A stretch of DNA of 64,000 nucleotides, from contig NZ_BSCT01000014.1 in the NCBI RefSeq assembly GCF_030159255.1, positions 1 through 64,000 on the forward strand, read 5' to 3'. Made by a program: the position numbers and the translations under genes. Every line of letters begins with the position of its first letter. Within the stretch, counting starts at the first letter, position 1. The DNA comes from Bradyrhizobium sp. SSBR45G. GTDB taxonomy: Bacteria; Pseudomonadota; Alphaproteobacteria; Rhizobiales; Xanthobacteraceae. Below the pieces are notes generated by a model. It was not told the origin of the DNA. It did no database searches and saw only the letters and a program-made list of their open reading frames with translations. Positions 34,480 through 42,581 of this stretch are shown piece after piece.

Positions 34480-35811
34480 TCAAGACCTCCCGAACGACGC
34501 CTTGAGCAGCGCCGGATAGCGTGCGGCCTGGAAGCCGCCACGGGCGGCGTAGAAGCTGAGCATCGCGATCCACAGCCCGGTATTGCCGAAGCCGCGCAGC
34601 GCCAGCCATGTGCCGAGGAAGACGGCCAGCGCCGCCACCATGAGGTTGCGCATGTCGCGCGCCCAGGTGGCGCCGATATAGACGCCGTCGAACGCGAAGG
34701 CGAACACCGACAGCAGCGGCGAGGCCACCACGAAGGGCAGGTAGTCGCGGGCGGCGCGGCGCACGTCCGCGCTCGCCGTCATCACATCGATCAGCGCCGG
34801 GCCGAACAGCGCGAAGGTCACCGCAACGACGAGCGCGAAGCCGAAGCCCCAGGCGAGCACCAGCCGGGTGGCACCGGCGAAAGCGTCCCTGTTGCGCGCG
34901 CCAAAGGCGTAGCCGCAGAGCTGCTCGGCGGCATTGGCGAGCCCGTCGAGGAAGAAGGCGCCGACCAGCAGGAAATTGTTCAGCACCGCGTTGGCGGCCA
35001 GCGTCGTATCGCCGGCGCGCGCGCCCTGCGCCGTGAAGAACAGGAAGGCGATGATCATCGCCGCGGTGCGGATCATGATGTCGCGATTGACCGCCATCAT
35101 GTGCATCAGCTTGGCGCGGTCGAACAGTAGCGGCAGCGACAGGCCGCTGGTCGTCGTGACCAGCCGGCGCGCCAGCACGAGTCCGATCGCGACGCCGACG
35201 GCCTCCGCAACGAGCGCGGCGATCGCAGCCCCCGCAATGCCGGCCTCGAGCACCTGCACCAGCAGAATGGTCGCGGCCGTGTTGATCAGGTTGATCGCGA
35301 CCTGCACCGCCAGCGCGAGCCGTGCGCGCGCCAGTCCGACCAGCCAGCCGAGCAGCACGTAGTTGGCGAGCGCCAGCGGCGCCGACCAGATCCGGATCAT
35401 GAAGTAAATGCGGGCCGCGCCGAGCACGGCGTCGCTGCCGCCCATGAGCTCGAAGACGATGGCGGCCAGCGGCAGCTGCAGCACGATCAGCCCGACGCCG
35501 ATCAGCGCGGCCAGCGCCAGGCCGCGGATCAGGACCATCAGGATCTCGTCGGTCTCGCCGGCGCCGAGCGATTGCGCGGTGAAGGCGAGCGTGCTGGCGC
35601 GCAGGAATGCGAACAGCCAGAACAGGCAGTCGAAGATCACCGAGGCCATCGCGACGCCGCCGAGCATCGCGGGGGCGCCGAGCCGGCCGATCGCGGTGGT
35701 CGAGACGATGCCGATCAGCGGCGTGGTCAGGTTCGCGATCATCGCGGGACCCGCGATGTCGAACACCTGCCTGCTGGTGACGGCCGGCCTCTTGGGTCCC
35801 GGGGAATGCAA
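34480..35811 (-). CDS. MATE family efflux transporter, DinF-like
   Basis: 443 residues with twelve hydrophobic segments in two halves. The start I-A-G-P-A-M-I-A-N-L-T-T-P-L-I-G and R-A-S-T-L-A-F-T-A-Q match the DinF subgroup of MATE pumps. Substrate unknown. The first possible start in this frame is a TTG at 35811; the second transporter of this family in the window (7287-8765) is not a close copy. Confidence 0.85.
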   Translation of the reverse strand: MHSPGPKRPAVTSRQVFDIAGPAMIANLTTPLIGIVSTTAIGRLGAPAMLGGVAMASVIFDCLFWLFAFLRASTLAFTAQSLGAGETDEILMVLIRGLALAALIGVGLIVLQLPLAAIVFELMGGSDAVLGAARIYFMIRIWSAPLALANYVLLGWLVGLARARLALAVQVAINLINTAATILLVQVLEAGIAGAAIAALVAEAVGVAIGLVLARRLVTTTSGLSLPLLFDRAKLMHMMAVNRDIMIRTAAMIIAFLFFTAQGARAGDTTLAANAVLNNFLLVGAFFLDGLANAAEQLCGYAFGARNRDAFAGATRLVLAWGFGFALVVAVTFALFGPALIDVMTASADVRRAARDYLPFVVASPLLSVFAFAFDGVYIGATWARDMRNLMVAALAVFLGTWLALRGFGNTGLWIAMLSFYAARGGFQAARYPALLKASFGRS

Positions 35812-35912
35812 CGGACTGCTCGCTCGCTTCGCCGGCCCGCAAGGCGCCGCGCTGGTGCGGCGGATCTCAGCTCCGGTCCGGTCGGAGCTTAGCCGGTGTT
35901 CCGGGTATGAGG

Positions 35913-36647
35913 CTAGAGATCAATCGTCATACCGTCATGCGCGGCCGCATGAGGCAGGGTCGCCAGTCGGGACAGCATGTCCTCGCCCAGATGGGTGAGC
36001 ACGAGCCGCTTCGGCCTGATCTCGTCGAGATGCGTCGCGAGCGTTTCCAGGCTGAGATGGTTCTTGACGGGCCTGTCGAACGTGTAGGCTTCGGCGATCA
36101 ACAGGTCGGCGTCGCGGCCCAGCGGAATCAGGCTTTCCGTCCATTCCGTATCAGCCGTGTACGCAATCACGCGTCCCTCGGCCTCGATGCGATAGCCGAG
36201 AAATGGCCCGCCCGAGTTGCCATGCACGACCGCAAACGGCATCACGCAGACCTCACCGAAGCGCGCGGGCTGCTCCGGCGCCAGCTCGACCACGGACAGT
36301 TCGAATCTGCGCGGCGTCGTCGACGAATGCTCGAACAGCGCCTCCGTCACCTGGGTGAGCCGCGTCGCGATGCCGGCCGGGCCGGCGATCACCAGCGGCC
36401 GGGTCCGCTTCGAGAACTGCGCGTCGAGCAGCAGGAAGGGGAGGCCTGCGAAATGGTCGCCATGGAAATGCGTGATCAGGATCAGCGCGACATCGTTGCA
36501 GGCGATGCCGAGCCGCTTCAGCGCCGGCAGCGACGTGGCGCCACAGTCGATCAGCAGGTTGGTGTGCGCGCCGCTCAGGTGGAAGCAGCTGTTGGCCCTG
36601 CCACCCGAGCCGAATGCGTCACCGCAGCCGATGAAGCGGAGCTGCAT
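35913..36647 (-). CDS. MBL-fold metallo-hydrolase (RNase Z-like)
   Basis: 244 residues, metallo-beta-lactamase fold. The zinc motif H-F-H-G-D-H (60-65) is followed by V-V-H-G-N (His), A-D-T-E-W-T-E-S (Asp) and a late T-H-L-G. It resembles short RNase Z-like/PhnP-like hydrolases, but it lacks the exosite arm of tRNA 3' processing enzymes, so substrate is open. It begins 15 bases after the DUF6460 gene stop on the same strand and is probably co-transcribed with it. Confidence 0.82.
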   Translation of the reverse strand: MQLRFIGCGDAFGSGGRANSCFHLSGAHTNLLIDCGATSLPALKRLGIACNDVALILITHFHGDHFAGLPFLLLDAQFSKRTRPLVIAGPAGIATRLTQVTEALFEHSSTTPRRFELSVVELAPEQPARFGEVCVMPFAVVHGNSGGPFLGYRIEAEGRVIAYTADTEWTESLIPLGRDADLLIAEAYTFDRPVKNHLSLETLATHLDEIRPKRLVLTHLGEDMLSRLATLPHAAAHDGMTIDL

Positions 36648-36662
36648 CGGCTGCGCCTTCCG

Positions 36663-36971
36663 TCAGCGGCCGCGCGGGGCAAACAGCCGCGACAGGAACC
36701 AGACGGGGATCACGATGACCGCGCCGAGCAGGAAGTAGCGCCACAGCCAGTTGAAGGCGTCGAAGCCGAGCTCGTAGAGCCGGATGAACAGCAGCTGAAT
36801 GCTGTGCAGGATGTTGAGCGGATCGAAGCCGATCGCCGACAACACCACGCCGACCAGGATCGACAGCAGCACCAGCCGGAACGCGACACCCAGCGGCGAG
36901 CCGCCGAGAAAGCGATACAGGCCATCCGAGCTGCGGGCGCGGGCCGGATAGTCCCTGACGTCGTTCGACAT
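36663..36971 (-). CDS. DUF6460 membrane protein
   Basis: A 102-residue protein with a short soluble N-terminus, an amphipathic or membrane segment at 27-46 (L-G-V-A-F-R-L-V-L-L-S-I-L-V-G-V) and a second at about 75-95 (W-R-Y-F-L-L-G-A-V-I-V-I-P-V-W-F). It matches the DUF6460 proteins common in Rhizobiales; function unknown. GGAG precedes the ATG. First gene of a two-gene unit with the MBL hydrolase. Confidence 0.82.
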   Translation of the reverse strand: MSNDVRDYPARARSSDGLYRFLGGSPLGVAFRLVLLSILVGVVLSAIGFDPLNILHSIQLLFIRLYELGFDAFNWLWRYFLLGAVIVIPVWFLSRLFAPRGR

Positions 36972-37088
36972 GTCATCGTCTCCAGGCGGGTTCGGATTCG
37001 CGAGCCCGATTATAAAGCACGGCAGGGCAGGTGGGGAACCCGCCTCACGGCCGCAAGCCGGTTACTGGCATTTAATGTTCCCGTGACG

Positions 37089-38762
37089 TCACCCCGCCGT
37101 CTCGTTCTTCAGCATGCGCTCCAGCGTCTCCAGACGGTCGGCGTCGCGCGGCGGCTTGTCCCAGCGCAGCCGGCTGATGCGCGGGAAGCGCATCGCGACA
37201 CCGGACTTGTGCCGCGGCGAGCGCTGCAGGCCCTCGAAGGCCACTTCGAGCACCAGGCCCTGCTCGGGCTCGTGGACGACGTGACGCACGGGGCCGAACT
37301 TCTCGGTGGTGTTGCGGCGGACGAAGCGGTCGATCTGCAGCAGCTCTTCGTCGGTGAAGCCGAAATAGGCCTTGCCGACGGGAACCAGCTGGTCGCCCGT
37401 CTCGCTCGATGTCCACACACCGAACGTGTAGTCGGAGTAGTACGACGAGCGCTTGCCGTGGCCGCGCTGCGCATACATCAGCACGGCGTCGATGATGTGC
37501 GGATCGTGCTTCCACTTCCACCATTGTCCCTTGGGCCGGCCCGGCAGATACAGCGCATCGCGGCGCTTCAGCATCACGCCTTCGACGGCTTCGGCATCGT
37601 CGCCGGCGCCGGCCGAGGCAGGGTCGGCGCGCGCGGCCTTCAGCTCGTCCCAGCTCGCGAAGGAGATGGTTGGCGACAGGTCGACACGTGGATCTTTCAG
37701 TCGCGCGATGAACCCTTCCAGCTTGGCGCGGCGTTCGGCGAACGGCAATTCGCGCAGATCGCCATGCTCGTCGCCGAGAAGGTCGTAGGCGCGCAGATGG
37801 ATCGGATAGTCCTTCATCAGCTTCGGCGACACCGCCTTGCGGTTCAGCCGCTGCTGCAGCACGTTGAAGCTCTGCACGCGGCGATCGCGCACCACCAGCA
37901 GCTCGCCGTCGAGCGCGCCCGGCAGATGCAGCGAGGGCAGGAGGTCGGGGAAGCCAGCGGTAATGTCCTCGCCGCTGCGCGAATACAGCCGGGTGACGAC
38001 GCGGCCGTCGGCCTCGCGGCCGCTGACAGCCTGCACGCGGATGCCGTCCCATTTCCATTCGGCGATGTAGTCGGCGGCGTTCATGCTGGCGAAGTCGTCA
38101 TCCTCGATCGCATGCGCGAGCATGACGGGACGGAACGGCGCCGGGTCCTGGTTGACCGGCTTGTCGCCACGGCCTTCGAGCCAGGCGAACAGGTCGAGAT
38201 AGGGCGGCGACAGGCCAGGCCAGATCAGCTCGACCTCGTGCGGGTCCTTGGTCCCGAGTGCGGCCGCAGCCGTCTTGGCGAGGCGCGCGGAAATGCCGAT
38301 GCGCAGAGCACCGGTCACGAGCTTCAGCAGCGCCCAGCGCCCGGTCTCGTCGAGCTCATCGAGCCAGCGCGCCAGCTGGCGCGGCAGCTCGGTCTTGCCG
38401 AGCGTGCGCAAGGTGGTGACGACCTCGGTGAGGGTCGGCGGCGGTGGGTTGTTGTGGCCCGCCCGATCTGGCCCCGCTGCCTGCGGCTCCGGCTTCGGCC
38501 ACATCAGCGCGACGGTCTCGGAGAGATCGCCGACATAGTCGTAAGACAGCGCGAACAGCACCGGATCGGCGCGGGCGGCGATCAGGTCGCGGATCAGCGC
38601 CGGCTTGGCGTGCTTGAACGACAGCGCGCCGGTCAGCGCGGCCAGGGCGTAGCCGCGATCGGGGTCCTCGACCTCGCGGAAATACGATGTCAGCAGGCGC
38701 AGCTTGTTGTTGCGGCCGGGCTCATAGGCCAGGCGGTCGAGCAACTCGGCGAAGCGGTTCAT
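37089..38762 (-). CDS. ATP-dependent DNA ligase, LigC-type, of the Lhr repair module
   Basis: 557 residues. An N-terminal helical DNA-binding domain is followed by the adenylation domain with catalytic lysine in E-W-K-W-D-G-I-R (about 236), S-R-S-G-E-D-I, D-G-E-L and E-G-V-M-L-K-R, then an OB-fold domain. It seals nicks using ATP, beside the housekeeping NAD-dependent LigA. Start ATG 38762 overlaps the exonuclease stop by four bases. An open frame continues far upstream through the exonuclease in another reading and is ignored. Confidence 0.93.
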   Translation of the reverse strand: MNRFAELLDRLAYEPGRNNKLRLLTSYFREVEDPDRGYALAALTGALSFKHAKPALIRDLIAARADPVLFALSYDYVGDLSETVALMWPKPEPQAAGPDRAGHNNPPPPTLTEVVTTLRTLGKTELPRQLARWLDELDETGRWALLKLVTGALRIGISARLAKTAAAALGTKDPHEVELIWPGLSPPYLDLFAWLEGRGDKPVNQDPAPFRPVMLAHAIEDDDFASMNAADYIAEWKWDGIRVQAVSGREADGRVVTRLYSRSGEDITAGFPDLLPSLHLPGALDGELLVVRDRRVQSFNVLQQRLNRKAVSPKLMKDYPIHLRAYDLLGDEHGDLRELPFAERRAKLEGFIARLKDPRVDLSPTISFASWDELKAARADPASAGAGDDAEAVEGVMLKRRDALYLPGRPKGQWWKWKHDPHIIDAVLMYAQRGHGKRSSYYSDYTFGVWTSSETGDQLVPVGKAYFGFTDEELLQIDRFVRRNTTEKFGPVRHVVHEPEQGLVLEVAFEGLQRSPRHKSGVAMRFPRISRLRWDKPPRDADRLETLERMLKNETAG

Positions 38763-39805
38763 GCCTCCGCGTCCTCCGTGGCGGCGACCTCGCTCTCCTC
38801 CTCGTCGCCATAGCCGACGAGATCGAGCGGCCGCGCGGCCAGGCCCTTGCTCTGGCACCAATGCACCAGCGCATCCTCCTGGCCATGCGTGACCCACACC
38901 TCGCCGGCGCCGGTCGCCGCGATCGTCGCGGTCAGGCCGTCCCAGTCGGCATGATCCGAGATCACCAGCGGCAGCTCGACGCCGCGCTGCCTGGCGCGGG
39001 CGCGCACCCGCATCCAGCCGGAGGCAAAGGCGGTGACCGGATCGGGAAAGCGCCGCGTCCACAGATCGGAGGTCGCGCTCGGCGGCGCAAGCGTGATGGT
39101 GCCGGCGAGCTCGGCCTTCTTGACGCCCTTCACCGGCCGGAGCTCGCCGAGCGGAATGCCCTTGTCCTGGTAGTAGCGCGTGATCTTCTCCATCGCGCCA
39201 TGCAGGTAGATCGGCGCGTCGTAGCCGGCCTCGCGGATCAGCGCGATCACGCGCTGCGCCTTGCCGAGGGAATACGCGCCGACCAGATGCGCGCGCTCGG
39301 GAAACAGCGCCACGGAGGCCAGCAGCTTTTTCACCTCGGCGGCGGCATCGCCATGGCGGAACACCGGCAGGCCGAACGTCGCCTCGGTGATGAAGACGTC
39401 GCATGGCACGAGCTCGAACGGCGCGCAGGTCGGGTCGCGCGCATCCTTGTAGTCGCCGGACGCGATGATGCAGGTGCCGCCCGACGATACCTTGATCTGC
39501 GCTGACCCCAGCACGTGTCCCGCGGGATGAAAGCTGACGGTGACGTCGCCGAGCCTGATCTCCTCGCCATAGCTGATCGCCTGTGTGCTGCCGGCAAAAT
39601 TCTCGCCATAGCGCAGCCGCATGATGTCGAGCGTCTCCTGCGTCGCCAGCACGGCGCCGTGGCCGGCGCGGGCGTGGTCGGAATGGCCATGGGTGATCAG
39701 CGCCCGCTCGACCGGGCGCACGGGATCGATGTGGAAGCCGCCGGCCTTGCAGCACAGGCCGGAGGGAACGGGCAGCAGAATGTCTTGCGGGCGCATGGCG
39801 GTCAT
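38759..39805 (-). CDS. Ligase-associated DNA exonuclease (SNM1/Artemis-type MBL)
   Basis: 348 residues, beta-CASP metallo-beta-lactamase nuclease. Zinc motif H-G-H-S-D-H-A-R (about 39-46), then H-P-A-G-H-V-L-G-S-A, S-G-D-Y-K and the late S-D-H-A-D-W and H-G-Q-E. In bacteria these proteins occur with a LigC-type ligase, an Lhr-type helicase and PdeM as a DNA-damage module. It overlaps the ligase by four bases. The helicase and PdeM genes are 2.8 kb away on the other strand. Confidence 0.93.
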   Translation of the reverse strand: MTAMRPQDILLPVPSGLCCKAGGFHIDPVRPVERALITHGHSDHARAGHGAVLATQETLDIMRLRYGENFAGSTQAISYGEEIRLGDVTVSFHPAGHVLGSAQIKVSSGGTCIIASGDYKDARDPTCAPFELVPCDVFITEATFGLPVFRHGDAAAEVKKLLASVALFPERAHLVGAYSLGKAQRVIALIREAGYDAPIYLHGAMEKITRYYQDKGIPLGELRPVKGVKKAELAGTITLAPPSATSDLWTRRFPDPVTAFASGWMRVRARARQRGVELPLVISDHADWDGLTATIAATGAGEVWVTHGQEDALVHWCQSKGLAARPLDLVGYGDEEESEVAATEDAEA

Positions 39806-39849
39806 ATAGGTCTCATCAGACGAATTTTCAGTCTGTCCTCGGCCTCAGT

Positions 39850-39886
39850 CCGTCATGCGCGGGCTTGACCCGCGCATCCATCTCCT
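39850..39886. repeat. Half copy of repeat R6
   Basis: CGTCATGCGCGGGCTTGACC followed by CGCGCATCCAT corresponds to the left arm of the R6 palindrome at 31663. It lies between the exonuclease and the methyltransferase starts. Confidence 0.55.
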
Positions 39887-39920
39887 GGAATGACAGCCCG
39901 GTCACGACCATGGTTCCAGC

Positions 39921-40847
39921 ATGCCCTTCCGCCTGTTCCTGTCCTCCGGCGATCTGATCGCCGACCGCCGCTACGAATTCGCCCGCGACCTGCAGCTGAA
40001 GGGCGATCTCGCCGCGGCCGCCGAGGTGATGGAGCAGGCGATCGAGGTCGCGCCGACCTTCGCCTCGGCGTGGTTCGAGCTCGGCAAGATCAGGCTCGAT
40101 CTCGGCGAAACCGACAAGGCGATCGCGGCGTTCCAGAACGCTGTCGCGGCCGATCCGGATGACCGCCACGGCGCCCATGTGCGGCTGATGCAGCTCGGCG
40201 CCGTTCCGCTGGGCGACATGCCGAAGGCCTATGTGACATCGCTGTTCGACCAGTACGCCCCGCGCTTCGAGGCCGAGCTGATCGAGCGGCTCAACTACCG
40301 CGCGCCGGCGATCCTGTTCAAGGCGGTGATCGCGGTGCGCGCGGCCGAGAAGAAGCCGGCCTATTTCAGGCGCGCCATCGATCTCGGCTGCGGCACCGGC
40401 CTCGGCGCCGCGGCCTTCGCCAAGAACGTCGACAGCATCATCGGCGTCGACCTGTCGTCCGGCATGATCGCGCAAGCGCGCGCCACCGGCCTCTATGCGG
40501 AGCTGCACGTGGACGACATGACGTCCGCGCTGCAGAAGCGGCCGGATGGCGCCGCCGATCTGGTCCTCGCCGCCGATGTGATGGTGTATGTCGGCGATCT
40601 CGGCCCGGTGCTGCGCGAGGGCCATCGCGTGCTGGCCCGTGGCGGGCTGCTGACGTTTACCGTCGAGACCCATGACGGCGACGGTGTCATCATGGGCAAG
40701 GGGCTGCGCTATGCCCATGCTGCGGAATATATAAGCGGCGTCGTCGCATCCGCCGGCTTGCAGCTGGCGCATCTCGAGCCGGTCTCGCCGCGCACCGAGG
40801 ATCAGGTGCCGGTGCGCGGGCTTGCGGTGGTGGCCGCCAGGATTTGA
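39921..40847 (+). CDS. TPR-containing class I SAM methyltransferase
   Basis: 308 residues. Residues about 15-90 form two TPR units (L-A-A-A-A-E-V-M-E-Q-A-I-E-V-A-P, then W-F-E-L-G-K-I-R-L-D-L-G-E-T). A methyltransferase domain follows with motif I D-L-G-C-G-T-G-L-G (about 154-162), motif II G-V-D-L-S-S-G-M, and D-L-V-L-A-A-D-V-M-V-Y. Probably a protein or small-molecule methyltransferase; the substrate is unknown. It sits in the middle of the divergent DNA-repair module, but nothing in its sequence shows a DNA role. Confidence 0.83.
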   Translation: MPFRLFLSSGDLIADRRYEFARDLQLKGDLAAAAEVMEQAIEVAPTFASAWFELGKIRLDLGETDKAIAAFQNAVAADPDDRHGAHVRLMQLGAVPLGDMPKAYVTSLFDQYAPRFEAELIERLNYRAPAILFKAVIAVRAAEKKPAYFRRAIDLGCGTGLGAAAFAKNVDSIIGVDLSSGMIAQARATGLYAELHVDDMTSALQKRPDGAADLVLAADVMVYVGDLGPVLREGHRVLARGGLLTFTVETHDGDGVIMGKGLRYAHAAEYISGVVASAGLQLAHLEPVSPRTEDQVPVRGLAVVAARI

Positions 40848-40865
40848 GTCTACACGCTATTGAAT

Positions 40866-40908
40866 GCGCTGCACGCAGCGCCGAATGCGGCAACTTCGCT
40901 CTTGCCGC
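40866..40908 (+). promoter_or_regulatory. Two perfect stem-loops in the leader of the solute-binding gene
   Basis: First hairpin GCGCTGC (40866-40872) with GCAGCGC (40875-40881). Second hairpin GCGGCAA (40887-40893) with TTGCCGC (40902-40908), loop of eight. They lie 46-89 bases before the start codon. No T-run follows, so they may protect the abundant mRNA or mark the end of the preceding gene. Confidence 0.45.
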
Positions 40909-40954
40909 ACGTCTCCCGATGCCAAAAGATAAGCGCATCTAGGGAGAGACAAAA

Positions 40955-42184
40955 ATGAAGAACAATCTGACGCGGCGCGATTTCTGCGCCACCGCGCTGG
41001 CGACCATCGGCGCCTCGACCATCGCCTCGCCTTACGTCTGGGCGGCCGAAAAGAAATATGACGCCGGCGCCAGCGACACCGAGATCAAGATCGGTCAGAC
41101 CATTCCGCATTCCGGCCCCGGCTCGCTCTACGGCGTGCTCGGCCGTGTCGGCGAAGCCTACTTCCAGATGCTGAACGAGCAGGGCGGCATCAACGGCCGC
41201 AAGGTCAAGTTCCTGACCATGGACGACGCCTATAGCGCGCCGAAATGCGTCGAGGCGACGCGGCGTCTGGTCGAGCAGGACGAGGTGCTGGCGCTGTACG
41301 GCTCGCTCGGCACCGCGCCGCAGACCGCTGTGCACAAATACCTCAACTCCAAGGGCGTCCCGCAGCTGCTGCTCAACACCGGCGCCTCGAAATGGAACGA
41401 TCCCAAGACCTACAAATGGACCATGGCCGGTCTGCCGCTCTATCCGACCGAGGCGCGCATTCTCGCCAAGCACGTGCTGAGCGTGAAGCCGGAGGCCAAG
41501 ATCGGCATCCTCTATCAGAACGACGATTTCGGCCGCGACTTCCTGGCGCCGTTCAAGAAGGTGCTGGCCGATGCCGGCGGCAAGGCGCAGGTGATCATGG
41601 AGCAGACCTATGATCTCACCGAGCCGACGGTCGACTCGCAGCTGATCAATCTGTCGAAGTCGGGGGCTGACGTGTTCTACAACATCAGCACGGGCAAGGC
41701 CTCGTCGCAGTCGATCCGCAAGGTGGCCGAGCTCGGCTGGAAGCCGCTGCAGCTGCTGTCGGCCGGCTCGACCGGCCGCTCGATCCTGTCGGCTGCAGGC
41801 CTCGAGAACGCCAAGGACATCGTCGCCATCCGCTACTCCAAGGATGCCGGCGTGCCGCAGTGGAAGGACGATCCTGACGTCAAGGGCTTCGAGGCGCTGC
41901 GCGCAAAGTACCTGCCGAACATCGATCCCGACAACACCATCGCCTATGCCGGCTATGGCCAGGCGGTGTCGATGGGCGAGATCCTGCGCCGCTGCGGCGA
42001 CACGCTGACGCGCGAGAACGTGCTCAAGCACGCCACCACGCTGGCCGGCTTCCACTCCCCATTCTTCCTCGACGGCGTCAACTTCGCCTACACGCCCGAC
42101 GACTACACGCCGATGAAGACGCTCTACATCTCGATCTTCGACGGCAAGGACTGGAGCATCTCCGAGAAGCCGATGACGGAGTAG
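40955..42184 (+). CDS. ABC substrate-binding protein, LivK-type, Tat-exported
   Basis: 409 residues. A twin-arginine leader (L-T-R-R-D-F-C-A-T) precedes a Peripla_BP_6 domain: I-K-I-G-Q-T-I-P-H-S-G-P opens it, then N-E-Q-G-G-I-N-G-R-K-V and Y-Q-N-D-D-F-G-R-D. Usually these bind branched-chain amino acids, amides or aromatic acids. GGGAGAG stands before the start. No permease or ATPase genes are adjacent, so it is an orphan. Confidence 0.9.
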   Translation: MKNNLTRRDFCATALATIGASTIASPYVWAAEKKYDAGASDTEIKIGQTIPHSGPGSLYGVLGRVGEAYFQMLNEQGGINGRKVKFLTMDDAYSAPKCVEATRRLVEQDEVLALYGSLGTAPQTAVHKYLNSKGVPQLLLNTGASKWNDPKTYKWTMAGLPLYPTEARILAKHVLSVKPEAKIGILYQNDDFGRDFLAPFKKVLADAGGKAQVIMEQTYDLTEPTVDSQLINLSKSGADVFYNISTGKASSQSIRKVAELGWKPLQLLSAGSTGRSILSAAGLENAKDIVAIRYSKDAGVPQWKDDPDVKGFEALRAKYLPNIDPDNTIAYAGYGQAVSMGEILRRCGDTLTRENVLKHATTLAGFHSPFFLDGVNFAYTPDDYTPMKTLYISIFDGKDWSISEKPMTE

Positions 42185-42193
42185 CGGCTCATT

Positions 42194-42313
42194 CGTCATT
42201 GCGAGCGCAGCGAAGCAATCCAGAGTCCCTCTGCGGAAATAGTCTGGATTGCTTCCGCCTTCGCCCTTACGGGCTTCGGCGGACAAGTCGTCGCTGCGCT
42301 CCTCCCAATGACG
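42194..42313. repeat. Palindromic repeat R4
   Basis: TCGTCATTGCGAGCGCAGCG opens and CGCTGCGCTCCTCCCAATGACGA closes it as inverted ends. GCAATCCAGA/TCTGGATTGC and CGAAGC/GCTTCG pair inside. Only one copy was noticed in the window. Confidence 0.75.
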
Positions 42314-42343
42314 ATGGGCAAGGGATGCGGCCTCAAATTCCGC

Positions 42344-42458
42344 TGTCGTCCCTGCGAACGCAGGGACCCATACCGCGGAATCTATCGTTAAAGCGCAACT
42401 GCCAGTCATCGTCCCACCCAAGCCGGTGGCTATGGGTCCCTGCGTTCGCAGGGACGAC
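42344..42458. repeat. Palindromic repeat R1, copy 5
   Basis: Ends are GTCGTCCCTGCGAACGCAGG and CGTTCGCAGGGACGAC. The middle is in the opposite orientation to the copies at 20293 and 21086: CCGCGGAATC comes first and CAAGCCGGTGG last. Confidence 0.85.
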
Positions 42459-42581
42459 GGCGGAGGTCGAGGCGGCGCTGGTGCGCTCCGGGATGGGCCT
42501 GACGACGGCAGTGTCAGCCGAGACGGCCGTCGGCTGCCGCGGGGCCTCGACGAACGCCAAGCGACTGCCTACCTTCCCCCC

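Larger units (their letters stand above)
42185..42581. other. Repeat-filled gap upstream of the helicase
   Basis: Holds one R4 and one R1 repeat. The helicase frame is open back to 42426, but that portion is R1 sequence, so it is counted as non-coding. The helicase promoter should lie between 42459 and 42581; I cannot place it. Confidence 0.6.

Noticed and set aside
35907..38813. A 968-codon plus-strand frame across the MBL, DUF6460 and ligase genes
   Set aside because: It spans several well-supported minus-strand genes and an intergenic gap; the translation is low-complexity and has no recognisable domain.
42426..42581. N-terminal extension of the Lhr helicase
   Set aside because: The codons are the right end of an R1 repeat followed by non-conserved sequence.
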